From the NCBI GenBank assembly GCA_030647575.1, contig JAUSJS010000321.1, forward strand, positions 1 to 21,930: a DNA stretch of 21,930 nt, read 5' to 3'. Source of the DNA: Candidatus Limnocylindrales bacterium. GTDB lineage: Bacteria; Chloroflexota; Limnocylindria; Limnocylindrales; CSP1-4. Positions 1-7,774 of the stretch are shown here, piece after piece (position 1 is the stretch's first letter; the number at the start of each line of letters is the position of its first letter). Both the position numbers and the translations under genes were made by a program. Below the pieces are notes generated by a model, which had not been told where the DNA came from, did not search any database, and saw nothing but the letters and a program-made list of their open reading frames with translations.

Positions 1-865
1 CCGGGCGGATGGCGGCGAGCGGATCCGGCGCCCGGTAGAGCCACGGGATGAACGCCCAGACGTAGACAAGGTAGTCGAGGCGGATCGGGCGGGCACCGAA
101 CCCGAACAGCGTCTGCATCTGGATGATCGTCAGCGGCAGAGTGACCAGGCTGAGCCCGACCGAGACCGCCAGCCAGATGAGGCCCCAGGCCCTGGTCCGT
201 GGGCCCAGGATGAACCAGTGGACCGCCGGGATCCATTTCATCCAGGCGGCCAACGCCCAAAGCAGTCCGCCGAGGCGCGGCCCGGTGAACTGCGCCGCCC
301 ACAGCATCAGGGTCAGCTGCAGGTTGATGTTGCCGGTGTCGAGGTTGGCCCCGACTGGGAAGCCGAGGAGCGCGACGCTGAGCGCGGTGGTCAGCGGCCG
401 GCGGCGGTAGGCCCAGTCGATGGTCCAGAGCAGGAGCAGGATCGTCCCGACCCGCCAGGCGAACCAGGCCACATCCCAGGGCAGTGCCGCCCAGGGCGCG
501 AACAGGGGCAGCATCCACGGCGCGTAGACATACGGCAGGAACGGTCCGGTCGGGTGGTAGGGGTCGCCGCCGTTGAGCCAGATTCTGACCCCGGCCCAGT
601 AGGCGCGAGCATCGGCACCGCCGGCCTCGCCCCGGGCGATCATCCCGGACAGGATCAGCGCGAAGGTCAGGCTGAGCAGGACGATCGCCGCCACGCGCCG
701 GCGGTCGTGCAGGCGCGAGACCTCGCGCCGGAGCGCCCGGCGGAAGACCCCGGCGCGACGCCGAGTGCCCCGATCGACGACCTCGGACAGATCGACGACG
801 ATTCGCCCGCGACCGCGGGCGCTGCCTGGTACGGGACGGAGTTCCGGCCCCGGGGGATCGTCCAT
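1..865 (-). CDS. GT87-family (DUF2029-like) integral membrane glycosyltransferase, partial
   Basis: The minus-strand frame is open from the left window edge, so the C-terminus is missing. After a cytosolic Arg-rich N-terminus there is a first membrane helix (VAAIVLLSLTFALILSG). The segment DARAYWAGVRIWLNGGDPY follows, then VYAPWMLPLFAPWAALP, which is the acidic-YW...GGDPY...YxP pattern typical of GT87 polyprenyl-phosphate-sugar-dependent mannosyltransferase-like proteins. Further hydrophobic segments (TILLLLWTIDWAY, LIWLAVSVGLSLVTLPLTI) support a multi-pass membrane protein. The family generally adds sugars to lipid or cell-wall glycans on the outer face of the membrane; the acceptor here is unknown. 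I chose the ATG at 865. An in-frame ATG at 940 would add 25 low-complexity residues and bring the start to within 25 bases of cphB. Neither start has a ribosome binding site. It is divergent from cphB. Confidence 0.72.
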   Translation of the reverse strand, partial: MDDPPGPELRPVPGSARGRGRIVVDLSEVVDRGTRRRAGVFRRALRREVSRLHDRRRVAAIVLLSLTFALILSGMIARGEAGGADARAYWAGVRIWLNGGDPYHPTGPFLPYVYAPWMLPLFAPWAALPWDVAWFAWRVGTILLLLWTIDWAYRRRPLTTALSVALLGFPVGANLDTGNINLQLTLMLWAAQFTGPRLGGLLWALAAWMKWIPAVHWFILGPRTRAWGLIWLAVSVGLSLVTLPLTIIQMQTLFGFGARPIRLDYLVYVWAFIPWLYRAPDPLAAIRP

Positions 866-908
866 CGCGGGCGCATTCTCGCACGGTCCGGGCGTCGCTC
901 CGCCGAGC

Positions 909-936
909 GCGGTGGGGAGGAGTGCGGCGGGGAGGA
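909..936. repeat. Tandem 13-bp repeat upstream of cphB
   Basis: GCGGTGGGGAGGA (909-921) and GCGGCGGGGAGGA (924-936) match at 12 of 13 bases with a 15-base period. The second copy covers the place where a -35 element of the cphB promoter (-10 at 950-955) would lie. This could be a regulator site for cphB or for the divergent membrane gene, or simple G-rich drift. The repeat is seen directly; a role is inference. Confidence 0.4.
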
Positions 937-947
937 CCATGCGCGCC

Positions 948-961
948 GCTATACTCGGCCC
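948..961 (+). promoter_or_regulatory. -10 region of cphB (TATACT)
   Basis: TATACT lies at 950-955 inside gctatactcggccc, and the cphB ATG follows at 966 with no Shine-Dalgarno sequence. The same 14 bases recur at 14023-14036 upstream of the glutamate dehydrogenase leader, with the same distance to an ATG. No good -35 box is visible. The transcript would have a leader of only about 3-5 bases. Confidence 0.6.
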
Positions 962-965
962 GGTC

Positions 966-1802
966 ATGGCCGATGGAACCGTCATCATCATCGGCGGTGC
1001 GGAAGACAAGGTCCGCGACCGCGTCATCCTGAGCCGCTTCGTCACCCTGGCCGGAGGGCGGGACGCGACGATCGCGGTGATCAGTACCGCGTCCTCGCTG
1101 GGCCTCGAGGCCGGCGAGCGCTACGGCGCCGTCTTCGGTGAGCTCGGCGTCCGGAAGGTGCGACCCCTCCACGCGGTGACTCGCCCACAGGCCAATGATG
1201 AGACCGCGGCCCTCGCGGTGCGCGACGCGACCGGGATCTTCCTGACCGGCGGCAACCAGCTTCGCCTCTCCTCGACCATCGGCGGGACCCGCCTGGCCGA
1301 TGCGATCCTCGAGCGCTTCCAGCACGGCGCGGTCGTCGCCGGCACGTCCGCCGGCGCATCGGCGATGTCCAGCCACATGATCGCCTTCGGAACCTCCGGG
1401 GCGACGCCCAAGCACCGGATGGCCCAGATCGCGGCTGGCCTGGGCGTGTTGCCCGGCGTGATCATCGACCAGCACTTCCAGCAACGGAACCGCCTGGGCC
1501 GCCTGCTCAGCCTGATTGCCCAGAACCCGAGCCTGCTGGGCCTGGGCGTCGACGAGGACACCGCCGGCGTGGTCGGGCCCGATCACGTCATGGAGGTCAT
1601 CGGGCGCGGCTCGATCACGGTCGTCGATGGCTCGCTGTCCGAGACGGATGCCTGGGAGATCCACGGTCACCGGCCCCTCATGATCAGCGGCGTGGTGCTT
1701 CATTCGCTGCCCGCCGGCTACCGCTTCGATCTGCGCCGTCGCGAGCGGGTCGCGACCCCCGCCCTGCACGCCCTGCCGGGCGCCGAGGCGGCCTCCAGCT
1801 AG
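966..1802 (+). CDS. cphB: Cyanophycinase (peptidase family S51)
   Basis: This is a 278-residue protein, the usual length for CphB, which cuts the cyanophycin polymer in the cytoplasm into beta-Asp-Arg dipeptides. It opens with the family's VIIIGGAEDK strand-turn. It has FLTGGNQLRL near the middle, then the nucleophile elbow GTSAGAS with catalytic Ser128, and the conserved DQHFQQRNRLGRL segment just after it. I see no signal peptide, so it acts inside the cell. The frame stays open upstream to 765, but I chose the ATG at 966 because CphB homology begins there and a TATACT box lies 10 bases before it. cphA starts 40 bases downstream on the same strand, so the two form a cphBA operon for making and breaking down a nitrogen reserve. 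Confidence 0.95.
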   Translation: MADGTVIIIGGAEDKVRDRVILSRFVTLAGGRDATIAVISTASSLGLEAGERYGAVFGELGVRKVRPLHAVTRPQANDETAALAVRDATGIFLTGGNQLRLSSTIGGTRLADAILERFQHGAVVAGTSAGASAMSSHMIAFGTSGATPKHRMAQIAAGLGVLPGVIIDQHFQQRNRLGRLLSLIAQNPSLLGLGVDEDTAGVVGPDHVMEVIGRGSITVVDGSLSETDAWEIHGHRPLMISGVVLHSLPAGYRFDLRRRERVATPALHALPGAEAASS

Positions 1803-1829
1803 CCCAGCCGGCGGCATTCGCCGCGCACC

Positions 1830-1835
1830 AGGAGG
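1830..1835 (+). promoter_or_regulatory. Ribosome binding site of cphA
   Basis: AGGAGG is followed by 7 bases and the GTG at 1843, which fixes the cphA start. It contrasts with cphB, which has no such site. Confidence 0.8.
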
Positions 1836-1842
1836 ATCTCAC

Positions 1843-4692
1843 GTGGCCCAGACCGCTCCGGCCTGCCGCACCCGCCGCCGCGCCCGTCGGGTGGAGGGCG
1901 CCGCCCCGTCCGGTCCGGCCCCGACCCTGCGGATCCTGGAGACGCGCGTCCTGCGTGGCCCGAACTACTGGGCGCGCGAGCCGGTCGTCCGAATGCTCGT
2001 CGACCTCGGCGTCCTGGAGGACTTCCCCTCGGACAAGATCCCCGGCTTCAACGACGCGCTGATCGCGCTCCTGCCGACCCTCGAGGACCACGCCTGTTCC
2101 CTCGGCCGCCGCGGCGGCTTCATCACCCGCCTTCGCGACGGCACGTGGGCCGGCCACGTGGCCGAGCACATTGCGCTCGAGTTCCAGATCCTGGCCGGCA
2201 CGGACGTCCGCCACGGCAAGACGCGGGCGGCGGGCCCGGTCGGCCAGTACAACTGCATCTACGAGTACCGCGAGGAGCAGGTCGGCCTCGAAGCCGGCCG
2301 GATGGCCGTGCGCCTGGTCAACCACCTCGTCGCACCGGACGATCCCGAGGTCTTCTTCGACTTCGCGCCGGAGCTCGAACGACTGATCCGGATCGCCGAG
2401 CGCCAGGCATTCGGGCCGTCGACCCAGGCACTCATCGACGAGGCGGTCAGCCGGGACATCCCGTTCATCCGGCTCGACCGCCATTCACTCGTCCAGTTCG
2501 GCCACGGCCTGTACCAGAAGCGGATCCGCGCGACGATGACCTCGCTGACTTCGGCGATCGGGGTCGACGTCGCGTCGGACAAGAGTCTGACCAACCAGCT
2601 GCTCGACTCGGCCGGCCTGCCGGTCCCGCGCGCCGAGGTCGTCACGACGGACGAAGAGGCGCTGGCCGCCGCCCGGCGGCTCGGATTCCCGTGCGTCGTC
2701 AAGCCGCTCGACGGCAACCACGGACGCGGAGTCCACCTCGACCTGCGCTCGGAAGAGGCGGTTCGGGCCGCGTTCCATGGCGCGCTGCGTGAGAGCCGCT
2801 CGGGCGACGTGATGGTCGAGACGTACGTCGCCGGGAACGACTACCGCTGCCTGGTGATCGGCGGCAAGGTCGCGGCGATCGCCCAGCGTATGCCGGCCTC
2901 GGTCACCGGGGACGGCGAGCACACCGTGCGCCAGCTCGTCGACATCGCCAACTCGGATCCGCGTCGAGGCATCGGCCACGAGAAGGTGCTGACCAGGATC
3001 AAGGTCGACCAGGCCGCCGAGGAGCTGGTGCGCGCCCAGGGCTTCGGGCTCGACGACGTCCTGCCGGCCGGGACCTGGGTCAAGCTCGCGCTCACCGGCA
3101 ACATGTCGACCGGCGGAACGTCGATCGATCGAACGATCGAGGCGCATCCGGACAACGTCGAGATCGCCGAGACCGCGGCGCAGATCGTGGGTCTCGATGT
3201 CGCCGGGATCGACTTCATCTGCCCGGACATCGCCACGCCGGTGCGCGAGACGGGTGGCGCGATCGTCGAGGTCAACGCCGCGCCCGGGTTCCGGATGCAC
3301 ACCCATCCGACCGAGGGCGAGCCGCAATACGTCGCCCGGCCGGTGATCGATCTGCTCTTCCCGGCCGGATCATCGGCGCGCATCCCGATCATCGCGGTGA
3401 CCGGCACGAACGGCAAGACGACGACCGTCCGGATGATCGCCCACATCCTCAAGCTGATGGGTCGGCGGGTCGGGATGACCTCGACCGACGGCATCGTGAT
3501 CGACGGCCGGCTGATCCGGAAGGGCGACATGAGCGGCCCGAAGTCGGCCCAGATGGTCCTCCAGAACCCGACCGTGGATACCGCCGTCTTCGAGGTCGCC
3601 CGGGGCGGCATCCTGCGCGAAGGGCTCGGTTACGACCGCAACGACGTGGCCGTCGTGACCAACGTCACAGCCGATCACCTGGGCCTCGGCGGGATCACCT
3701 CGATCGGCCAGCTGGCCAACGTCAAGGGCGTGGTCGTGGAGGCGGTGCCCCGCTCCGGGACAGCGGTGCTCAATGCGGACGACCACCTCGTCTATCGAAT
3801 GGGCCGCCACTGCGCCGGCCGGGTCGTGCTCTTCAGCATGTCCACGAGCACGGGCGAGGACGGCTTCGATCGCGTCGACGGGCACACCGGGCGTGGCGGC
3901 GCGGCGTTCTGCCTGGAATCGTCGACCGAGGGTGAGCTGATCGTGCTGCGTCTCGGGTCGCGGACGATGCCCGTCCTCTACACCCACCTGATCCCGGCGA
4001 CGTTCGGTGGCCGGGCGCGCATGAACGTGGCCAACGCGCTCGCCGCGGCGGCCGCGGCGTGGGCCGCCGGTGCGCACCTGCACGACATCCGCCAGGGCCT
4101 GCGCACATTCACGACGTCGTTCTTCCAGGCGCCCGGGCGGCTCAATCTGCTTGACGTCGCCGGTGTCCGTGTTGTCATCGACTACTGCCACAACGTCGAC
4201 GGGATGCGCCAGCTGGCCGATTTCGTCGGTCGGATGATGGTCCAGCCGCAGACCAAGGCCGGGCGGATCGGCGCCGCGAAACACGGGACGAGGACCGGTC
4301 GCGCGATCGGCGTCCTGGGGATTCCCGGCGACCGGCGAAACGAGGATCAGCGCGAATACGGAGCGATCGCCGCGGGGGCCTTCGACGAGATCATCGTCCG
4401 CGAGGACAGGAACCTGCGAGGGCGCGGGCCGGGCGAATCGGCCTCCAACGTCGTCGAGGGGATCCGGGCGGCAAGGGCCGCGGGCTCGGCCCGGGCGACA
4501 CGGGCGGACAAGGTGCTCGAGGAGATGGCCGCGGTGCGGACCGCGCTCCGGCGTGCCGTCCCAGGCGACCTCGTGGTCTGCTGCGTCGACGACGCGATCG
4601 CGGTCTACCGCGAGGCGATGTCGGCGTCGGGTAGCGCACGGGGTGGGACGGCGTTCACCGACCCCGGCGAGCTGGAGGCGCCCGAAGGCTGA
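1843..4692 (+). CDS. cphA: Cyanophycin synthetase, full length (CphA1 type)
   Basis: This 949-residue enzyme adds Asp and then Arg to the cyanophycin chain using ATP. Domain order is classic. The N-domain (about 25-230) opens with ILETRVLRGPNYW and carries GHVAEHIALEFQ, an HxxEH motif (His105, Glu108, His109) conserved in CphA1 proteins. The ATP-grasp domain (about 240-500) shows VVKPLDGNHGRG near 285-296 and VEVNAAPGF near 475-483. The Mur-ligase domain (about 510-920) has the P-loop GTNGKTT at 521-527, FEVARGGI, a VTADHLGLGGI metal-binding loop, and DYCHN at 780-784. All modules look intact, so it should be active for both Asp and Arg addition. It is somewhat longer than the usual ~870-900 residues, from an Ala/Arg-rich start and a short tail. 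The GTG start has a strong ribosome binding site. It is second in cphBA. Confidence 0.96.
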   Translation: MAQTAPACRTRRRARRVEGAAPSGPAPTLRILETRVLRGPNYWAREPVVRMLVDLGVLEDFPSDKIPGFNDALIALLPTLEDHACSLGRRGGFITRLRDGTWAGHVAEHIALEFQILAGTDVRHGKTRAAGPVGQYNCIYEYREEQVGLEAGRMAVRLVNHLVAPDDPEVFFDFAPELERLIRIAERQAFGPSTQALIDEAVSRDIPFIRLDRHSLVQFGHGLYQKRIRATMTSLTSAIGVDVASDKSLTNQLLDSAGLPVPRAEVVTTDEEALAAARRLGFPCVVKPLDGNHGRGVHLDLRSEEAVRAAFHGALRESRSGDVMVETYVAGNDYRCLVIGGKVAAIAQRMPASVTGDGEHTVRQLVDIANSDPRRGIGHEKVLTRIKVDQAAEELVRAQGFGLDDVLPAGTWVKLALTGNMSTGGTSIDRTIEAHPDNVEIAETAAQIVGLDVAGIDFICPDIATPVRETGGAIVEVNAAPGFRMHTHPTEGEPQYVARPVIDLLFPAGSSARIPIIAVTGTNGKTTTVRMIAHILKLMGRRVGMTSTDGIVIDGRLIRKGDMSGPKSAQMVLQNPTVDTAVFEVARGGILREGLGYDRNDVAVVTNVTADHLGLGGITSIGQLANVKGVVVEAVPRSGTAVLNADDHLVYRMGRHCAGRVVLFSMSTSTGEDGFDRVDGHTGRGGAAFCLESSTEGELIVLRLGSRTMPVLYTHLIPATFGGRARMNVANALAAAAAAWAAGAHLHDIRQGLRTFTTSFFQAPGRLNLLDVAGVRVVIDYCHNVDGMRQLADFVGRMMVQPQTKAGRIGAAKHGTRTGRAIGVLGIPGDRRNEDQREYGAIAAGAFDEIIVREDRNLRGRGPGESASNVVEGIRAARAAGSARATRADKVLEEMAAVRTALRRAVPGDLVVCCVDDAIAVYREAMSASGSARGGTAFTDPGELEAPEG

Positions 4693-4727
4693 CAGGTCCG
4701 ACGAGCGCGGCTCGCTTGCTGGCCTTC
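4684..4727. terminator. Possible bidirectional hairpin between cphA and the convergent Mur-ligase gene
   Basis: A short stem CGAGC-gcg-GCTCG (4702-4714) sits inside a wider inverted pair GAAGGC (4684-4689) / GCCTTC (4722-4727). It spans the 38-base gap between two convergent stop codons. There is no clear U-run, so termination is only a guess. Confidence 0.3.
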
Positions 4728-4730
4728 CGG

Positions 4731-6494
4731 TCAGGCGCGTCGCGGGCGGCCCTGCAGGCGCGGGACCAGCGACGTGAGCTCCGATCCAACGTCGACCGGC
4801 CGCGCACCGAGGCTCGACAGGAGCTCGAAGACCTCCTCGCGCTCCTCGTGGCACATCAACACGATGACCCGCTGGGCGTCTGGACGACCGCCGTTGACCA
4901 CGGCCCCGGCAACTCCTTTCAGCTCGGCCTGCAGTGCCTCGGTCTCCGATCGGTAGACCGGGACGTCGCCGGCCGGGACGCCCGCGGCCTTGACCCCGGC
5001 CAGCAGCTCGCCCACGACCGACTCGGCGGTCCGGCCGCGCAGGTATTTGAGCGTCTCCTTGATGGCGACCCGCTGCGCTCGGCTTGCGGCGATCCGGCCG
5101 ATCCCTCGGAGGGTGTCGTCCGGTCGGTCGCCGGCGGTTCCGATGATCGCGGTGATCGGGGCGGCTCGCGCGGCGGCTCCGGCAGCGATCCCCTCGGCCA
5201 CATCGAGGAGGGCCGAGAGCCCCGCCTCGTTATGGGCGAAATCGACGATGACGACCCGGGCGCCGAGGCGGAACAGGTTGAGCCGGCCCGGGGACCGTTC
5301 CGCGCTCGGCGCGAAGTCGGTCAGCCCGTCGCGGACCTGGGCGATCGTGGCACCCAGCCCGCGCGCCCCGGCGGCGGCGGCCAGGGCGTTCGCCACGTTG
5401 TGCCGGGCCAGGCCGCCGATCGTGATCGGCACGCGGGCGACCTCGACGATCTCTCGTTCGGTCTCGCCGTCCGCCTCGACGATGACGCCACCGTGCACCA
5501 GGTAGGCGCGGCCGCCGGCCGCCCGGTGCCGCCGAACCGCCCGTGAGCCACGGCCGCCGAGCGTGAACAGGGCGACCCGCGCCCGAACCCGGCGAGCGAC
5601 CGCCGCCACCAGCGGGTCATCGGCATTGAGCACGACCCAGCCGTCCGGCCGGGTGATCCGGCAGATCGTGGCCTTCACCTCGGCCAGTTCGGGCAGGGTA
5701 TGGATGCCCTGCAGGTCGAGATGGTCGGATGAGATATTGGTCAGGATGCTGGCGTCGTTCGATTCGTAGCCAACGCCGCGCAGGACGATGCCGCCGCGCG
5801 CGGTCTCGAGCACGGCCACGTCGACGTCGCGGCGCGCCAGGACCTGCTGCGCGCCGCCGGGTCCGGTCCAGTCGCCCGGCTCCACCATCCGTTCATCGAC
5901 CAGGACCCCGTCCGAGGTCGTCGTCCCGATGTGACGGCCGCCGAGCATGAGGATGTGGGTGATCAGCCGGGTCACCGTGCTCTTGCCGTTGGTCCCCGAG
6001 ATGGAGGCGATCGGGATCCGCCGCTCGGTGTCCCGGATCCATGTTGGCGGGGTGGCCCGCGCCTCTGCCAGCCGGGCGTTCCAGCGATCCAGCAGTCGCT
6101 GCTGGGCGCCCGTCAGCTGGGCGGCCCGTGACGGGGAGACCTCCCGGCCGACGAGGGCGACGGCCGCCTCGGCGAGGGTAAGGGCGCGCTCCGCCCCGAC
6201 CCACGGAAAGGTCACGATCCAGTGACCGGGGTCAGACGAGCGATGGACGGCCAGGCCTTGGCGGCCCTCGCCGTGCTCGATGCGGAGCCGGCGGATCCAG
6301 GCCGCGACCGCCCCCACGCCGTCGGGCCAGGCGCGCGCCGGCACGCTCGCCCCGAGCCAGACCAGGGCGTGCCGTCCAGGATCGCGTTGGCCGTAGAAGG
6401 TCCGTCGCTTGCCGACGGCGAACTCCAGCTTGACCACCGGCTCCAGCCGGTAGACGTTGGGTCCCTCCAGGAGACGGGTCTCGACCAGTCGCAC
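4731..6494 (-). CDS. Stand-alone CphA-like Mur ligase lacking the ATP-grasp domain
   Basis: This is a 587-residue protein. Its first ~30 residues (LVETRLLEGPNVYRLEPVV) match the opening of the CphA N-domain, but the HxxEH motif and the whole ~270-residue ATP-grasp module are absent. The Mur-ligase part is complete: P-loop GTNGKS at 167-172, LETARGGIVLRG, TNISSDHLDLQGI, VVLNADDP, NVANALAAAA, DFAHNEAGL and a C-terminal domain. It should use ATP to form an amide bond between an amino acid and an acceptor, as MurE, PgsB/CapB or the CphA Mur module do; the substrate is unknown. The GTG at 6494 is chosen because TATCCT lies 9 bases upstream. It faces cphA and is divergent from the M20 gene. The known short form CphA2 has the opposite layout, with ATP-grasp kept and the Mur part degenerate. 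It could also make an unrelated poly-amino acid. Confidence 0.85.
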   Translation of the reverse strand: MRLVETRLLEGPNVYRLEPVVKLEFAVGKRRTFYGQRDPGRHALVWLGASVPARAWPDGVGAVAAWIRRLRIEHGEGRQGLAVHRSSDPGHWIVTFPWVGAERALTLAEAAVALVGREVSPSRAAQLTGAQQRLLDRWNARLAEARATPPTWIRDTERRIPIASISGTNGKSTVTRLITHILMLGGRHIGTTTSDGVLVDERMVEPGDWTGPGGAQQVLARRDVDVAVLETARGGIVLRGVGYESNDASILTNISSDHLDLQGIHTLPELAEVKATICRITRPDGWVVLNADDPLVAAVARRVRARVALFTLGGRGSRAVRRHRAAGGRAYLVHGGVIVEADGETEREIVEVARVPITIGGLARHNVANALAAAAGARGLGATIAQVRDGLTDFAPSAERSPGRLNLFRLGARVVIVDFAHNEAGLSALLDVAEGIAAGAAARAAPITAIIGTAGDRPDDTLRGIGRIAASRAQRVAIKETLKYLRGRTAESVVGELLAGVKAAGVPAGDVPVYRSETEALQAELKGVAGAVVNGGRPDAQRVIVLMCHEEREEVFELLSSLGARPVDVGSELTSLVPRLQGRPRRA

Positions 6495-6503
6495 GGTCCG
6501 CGC

Positions 6504-6532
6504 AGGATAGCAAGCGCCCGCGTCGCTAGACT
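6504..6532. promoter_or_regulatory. Divergent overlapping promoters for the Mur-ligase and M20 genes
   Basis: Only 44 bases separate two divergent start codons. Minus strand: TATCCT at 6509-6504, then 9 bases to GTG 6494. Plus strand: TAGACT at 6527-6532, then 6 bases to ATG 6539. Both boxes are preceded by GC (GCTATCCT, GCTAGACT). The plus-strand -35 position would fall on the minus-strand -10 box, so use of one should hinder the other. Neither gene has a ribosome binding site. Confidence 0.55.
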
Positions 6533-6538
6533 TCGGCC

Positions 6539-7774
6539 ATGGACGCCCCGACGAGCCCGATCATCACGCCCTCGATCGCCGAGCTGGACGGCCTGCGCGC
6601 CGTCATCGCCAGCGATCTGCCGAAGTACCTGGCCAATCTCGAGCGCCTGGTCAACATCGACTGCGGGAGCTACACGCCGGCCGGCGTCAACGAGGTGGGT
6701 CGGTGGACCGGCGAATACCTGGCCGAGCTCGGGGCCGCCGTGGAGTACCGGCCGGACCCCGGCGTCCGCCTCGGAGACACGGTCGTGGCCACGTTCAGCG
6801 GCCAAGCCGGCGGGCCGCGGGTCCTCCTCATCGGTCATCTCGACACGGTCTTCGACCCGGGCACGGTGGCCGTTCGGCCCTTCCGGCTCGAGGACGGGAT
6901 CGCCCACGGGCCCGGCGTCACCGACATGAAATCAGGCCTGCTCGCCGGCCTCTACGCGCTCAAGGCACTGATCGGCGAGCGCGGCGGCCTGCCTTTCGAG
7001 CGTCTCGTCTTCGTGGTCAACCCGGATGAGGAGATCGGATCGCCGTCATCGACGCCGCATATCCGGGCGATCGCCACGGAGGTCGACGTCGCGCTCGTGC
7101 TGGAGTGCGGGCGGGCGAACGGCGATATCGTCTCGTCGCGCAAGGGGATCCTGGACACCCGTCTGCACGTCCACGGTCGGGCGGCGCATGCGGGCGTCGA
7201 GCCCGAGAAGGGTCGCAGCGCGATCCTCGAGGCCGCCAGGATCGTCACCGACCTGCACGAGCTCAACGGCCGCTGGCCGGGCGTCACGGTCAACGTCGGG
7301 GTGATCGGCGGTGGAACGCGTCCCAACGTCGTGCCCGAGGACTGCACGCTCGAGGTCGACGTCCGAGCGACGTCACGCGAGGCGCTCGAGGAGGCGGAGG
7401 CGGAGATCCGCCGGATCGCCGAGGCGACCGAGGTCGAGGACACGACCGTCGAGTTCGAGACGATGGCCCGCTGGTGGCCGATGGAGAAGCTGGTCCGAAG
7501 CGGTCGGCTCGTCGAGCATGCCCAGGCCGTCGCCCAGACCCTCGGCTTCGAGGTCCGGGACGCCTCGACTGGCGGCGCCTCGGATGCCAACACGACGTCG
7601 GGAATGGGCGTCCCGAGCCTGGACGGCCTCGGGCCGATCGGCGGCAACGACCATTCACCGGCGGAATACCTCGATGTCGACTCGATCGTTCCAAGGACCA
7701 CCCTGCTCGCGGGCCTGCTGTTGGCCATCGCCCACGACCCCGAGATCCTCGCCTGGCGCAAGGACCGCTCATGA
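6539..7774 (+). CDS. M20-family metallopeptidase (glutamate carboxypeptidase CPG2-like)
   Basis: This is a 411-residue two-zinc exopeptidase. Metal and catalytic residues are all visible: LLIGHLDTVF (His100, Asp102), GVTDMKSG (bridging Asp129), NPDEEIGS (catalytic base Glu164 with Glu165), LECGR (Glu189) and NDHSPAEY (His372). The HAGVEPEKG segment in the middle belongs to the lid domain of CPG2-like members, which remove C-terminal Glu or related residues from small peptides. No signal peptide is present, so it is probably cytosolic. The ATG at 6539 follows TAGACT by 6 bases, which fits a leaderless mRNA. Its stop overlaps the next start by four bases (ATGA). Because no isoaspartyl dipeptidase is visible in this window, beta-Asp-Arg from cyanophycin is a plausible substrate, but this is inference. 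Confidence 0.9.
   Translation: MDAPTSPIITPSIAELDGLRAVIASDLPKYLANLERLVNIDCGSYTPAGVNEVGRWTGEYLAELGAAVEYRPDPGVRLGDTVVATFSGQAGGPRVLLIGHLDTVFDPGTVAVRPFRLEDGIAHGPGVTDMKSGLLAGLYALKALIGERGGLPFERLVFVVNPDEEIGSPSSTPHIRAIATEVDVALVLECGRANGDIVSSRKGILDTRLHVHGRAAHAGVEPEKGRSAILEAARIVTDLHELNGRWPGVTVNVGVIGGGTRPNVVPEDCTLEVDVRATSREALEEAEAEIRRIAEATEVEDTTVEFETMARWWPMEKLVRSGRLVEHAQAVAQTLGFEVRDASTGGASDANTTSGMGVPSLDGLGPIGGNDHSPAEYLDVDSIVPRTTLLAGLLLAIAHDPEILAWRKDRS

Noticed and set aside
218..1141. Long plus-strand open frame (307 codons) at the left edge
   Set aside because: It lies opposite the GT87 gene and across the start of cphB. The residues are low-complexity Arg/Pro/Gly/Asp, typical of a shadow frame in GC-rich DNA.
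3370..4854. 494-codon minus-strand open frame
   Set aside because: It is antisense to the clear Mur-ligase half of cphA and has no recognisable motif.
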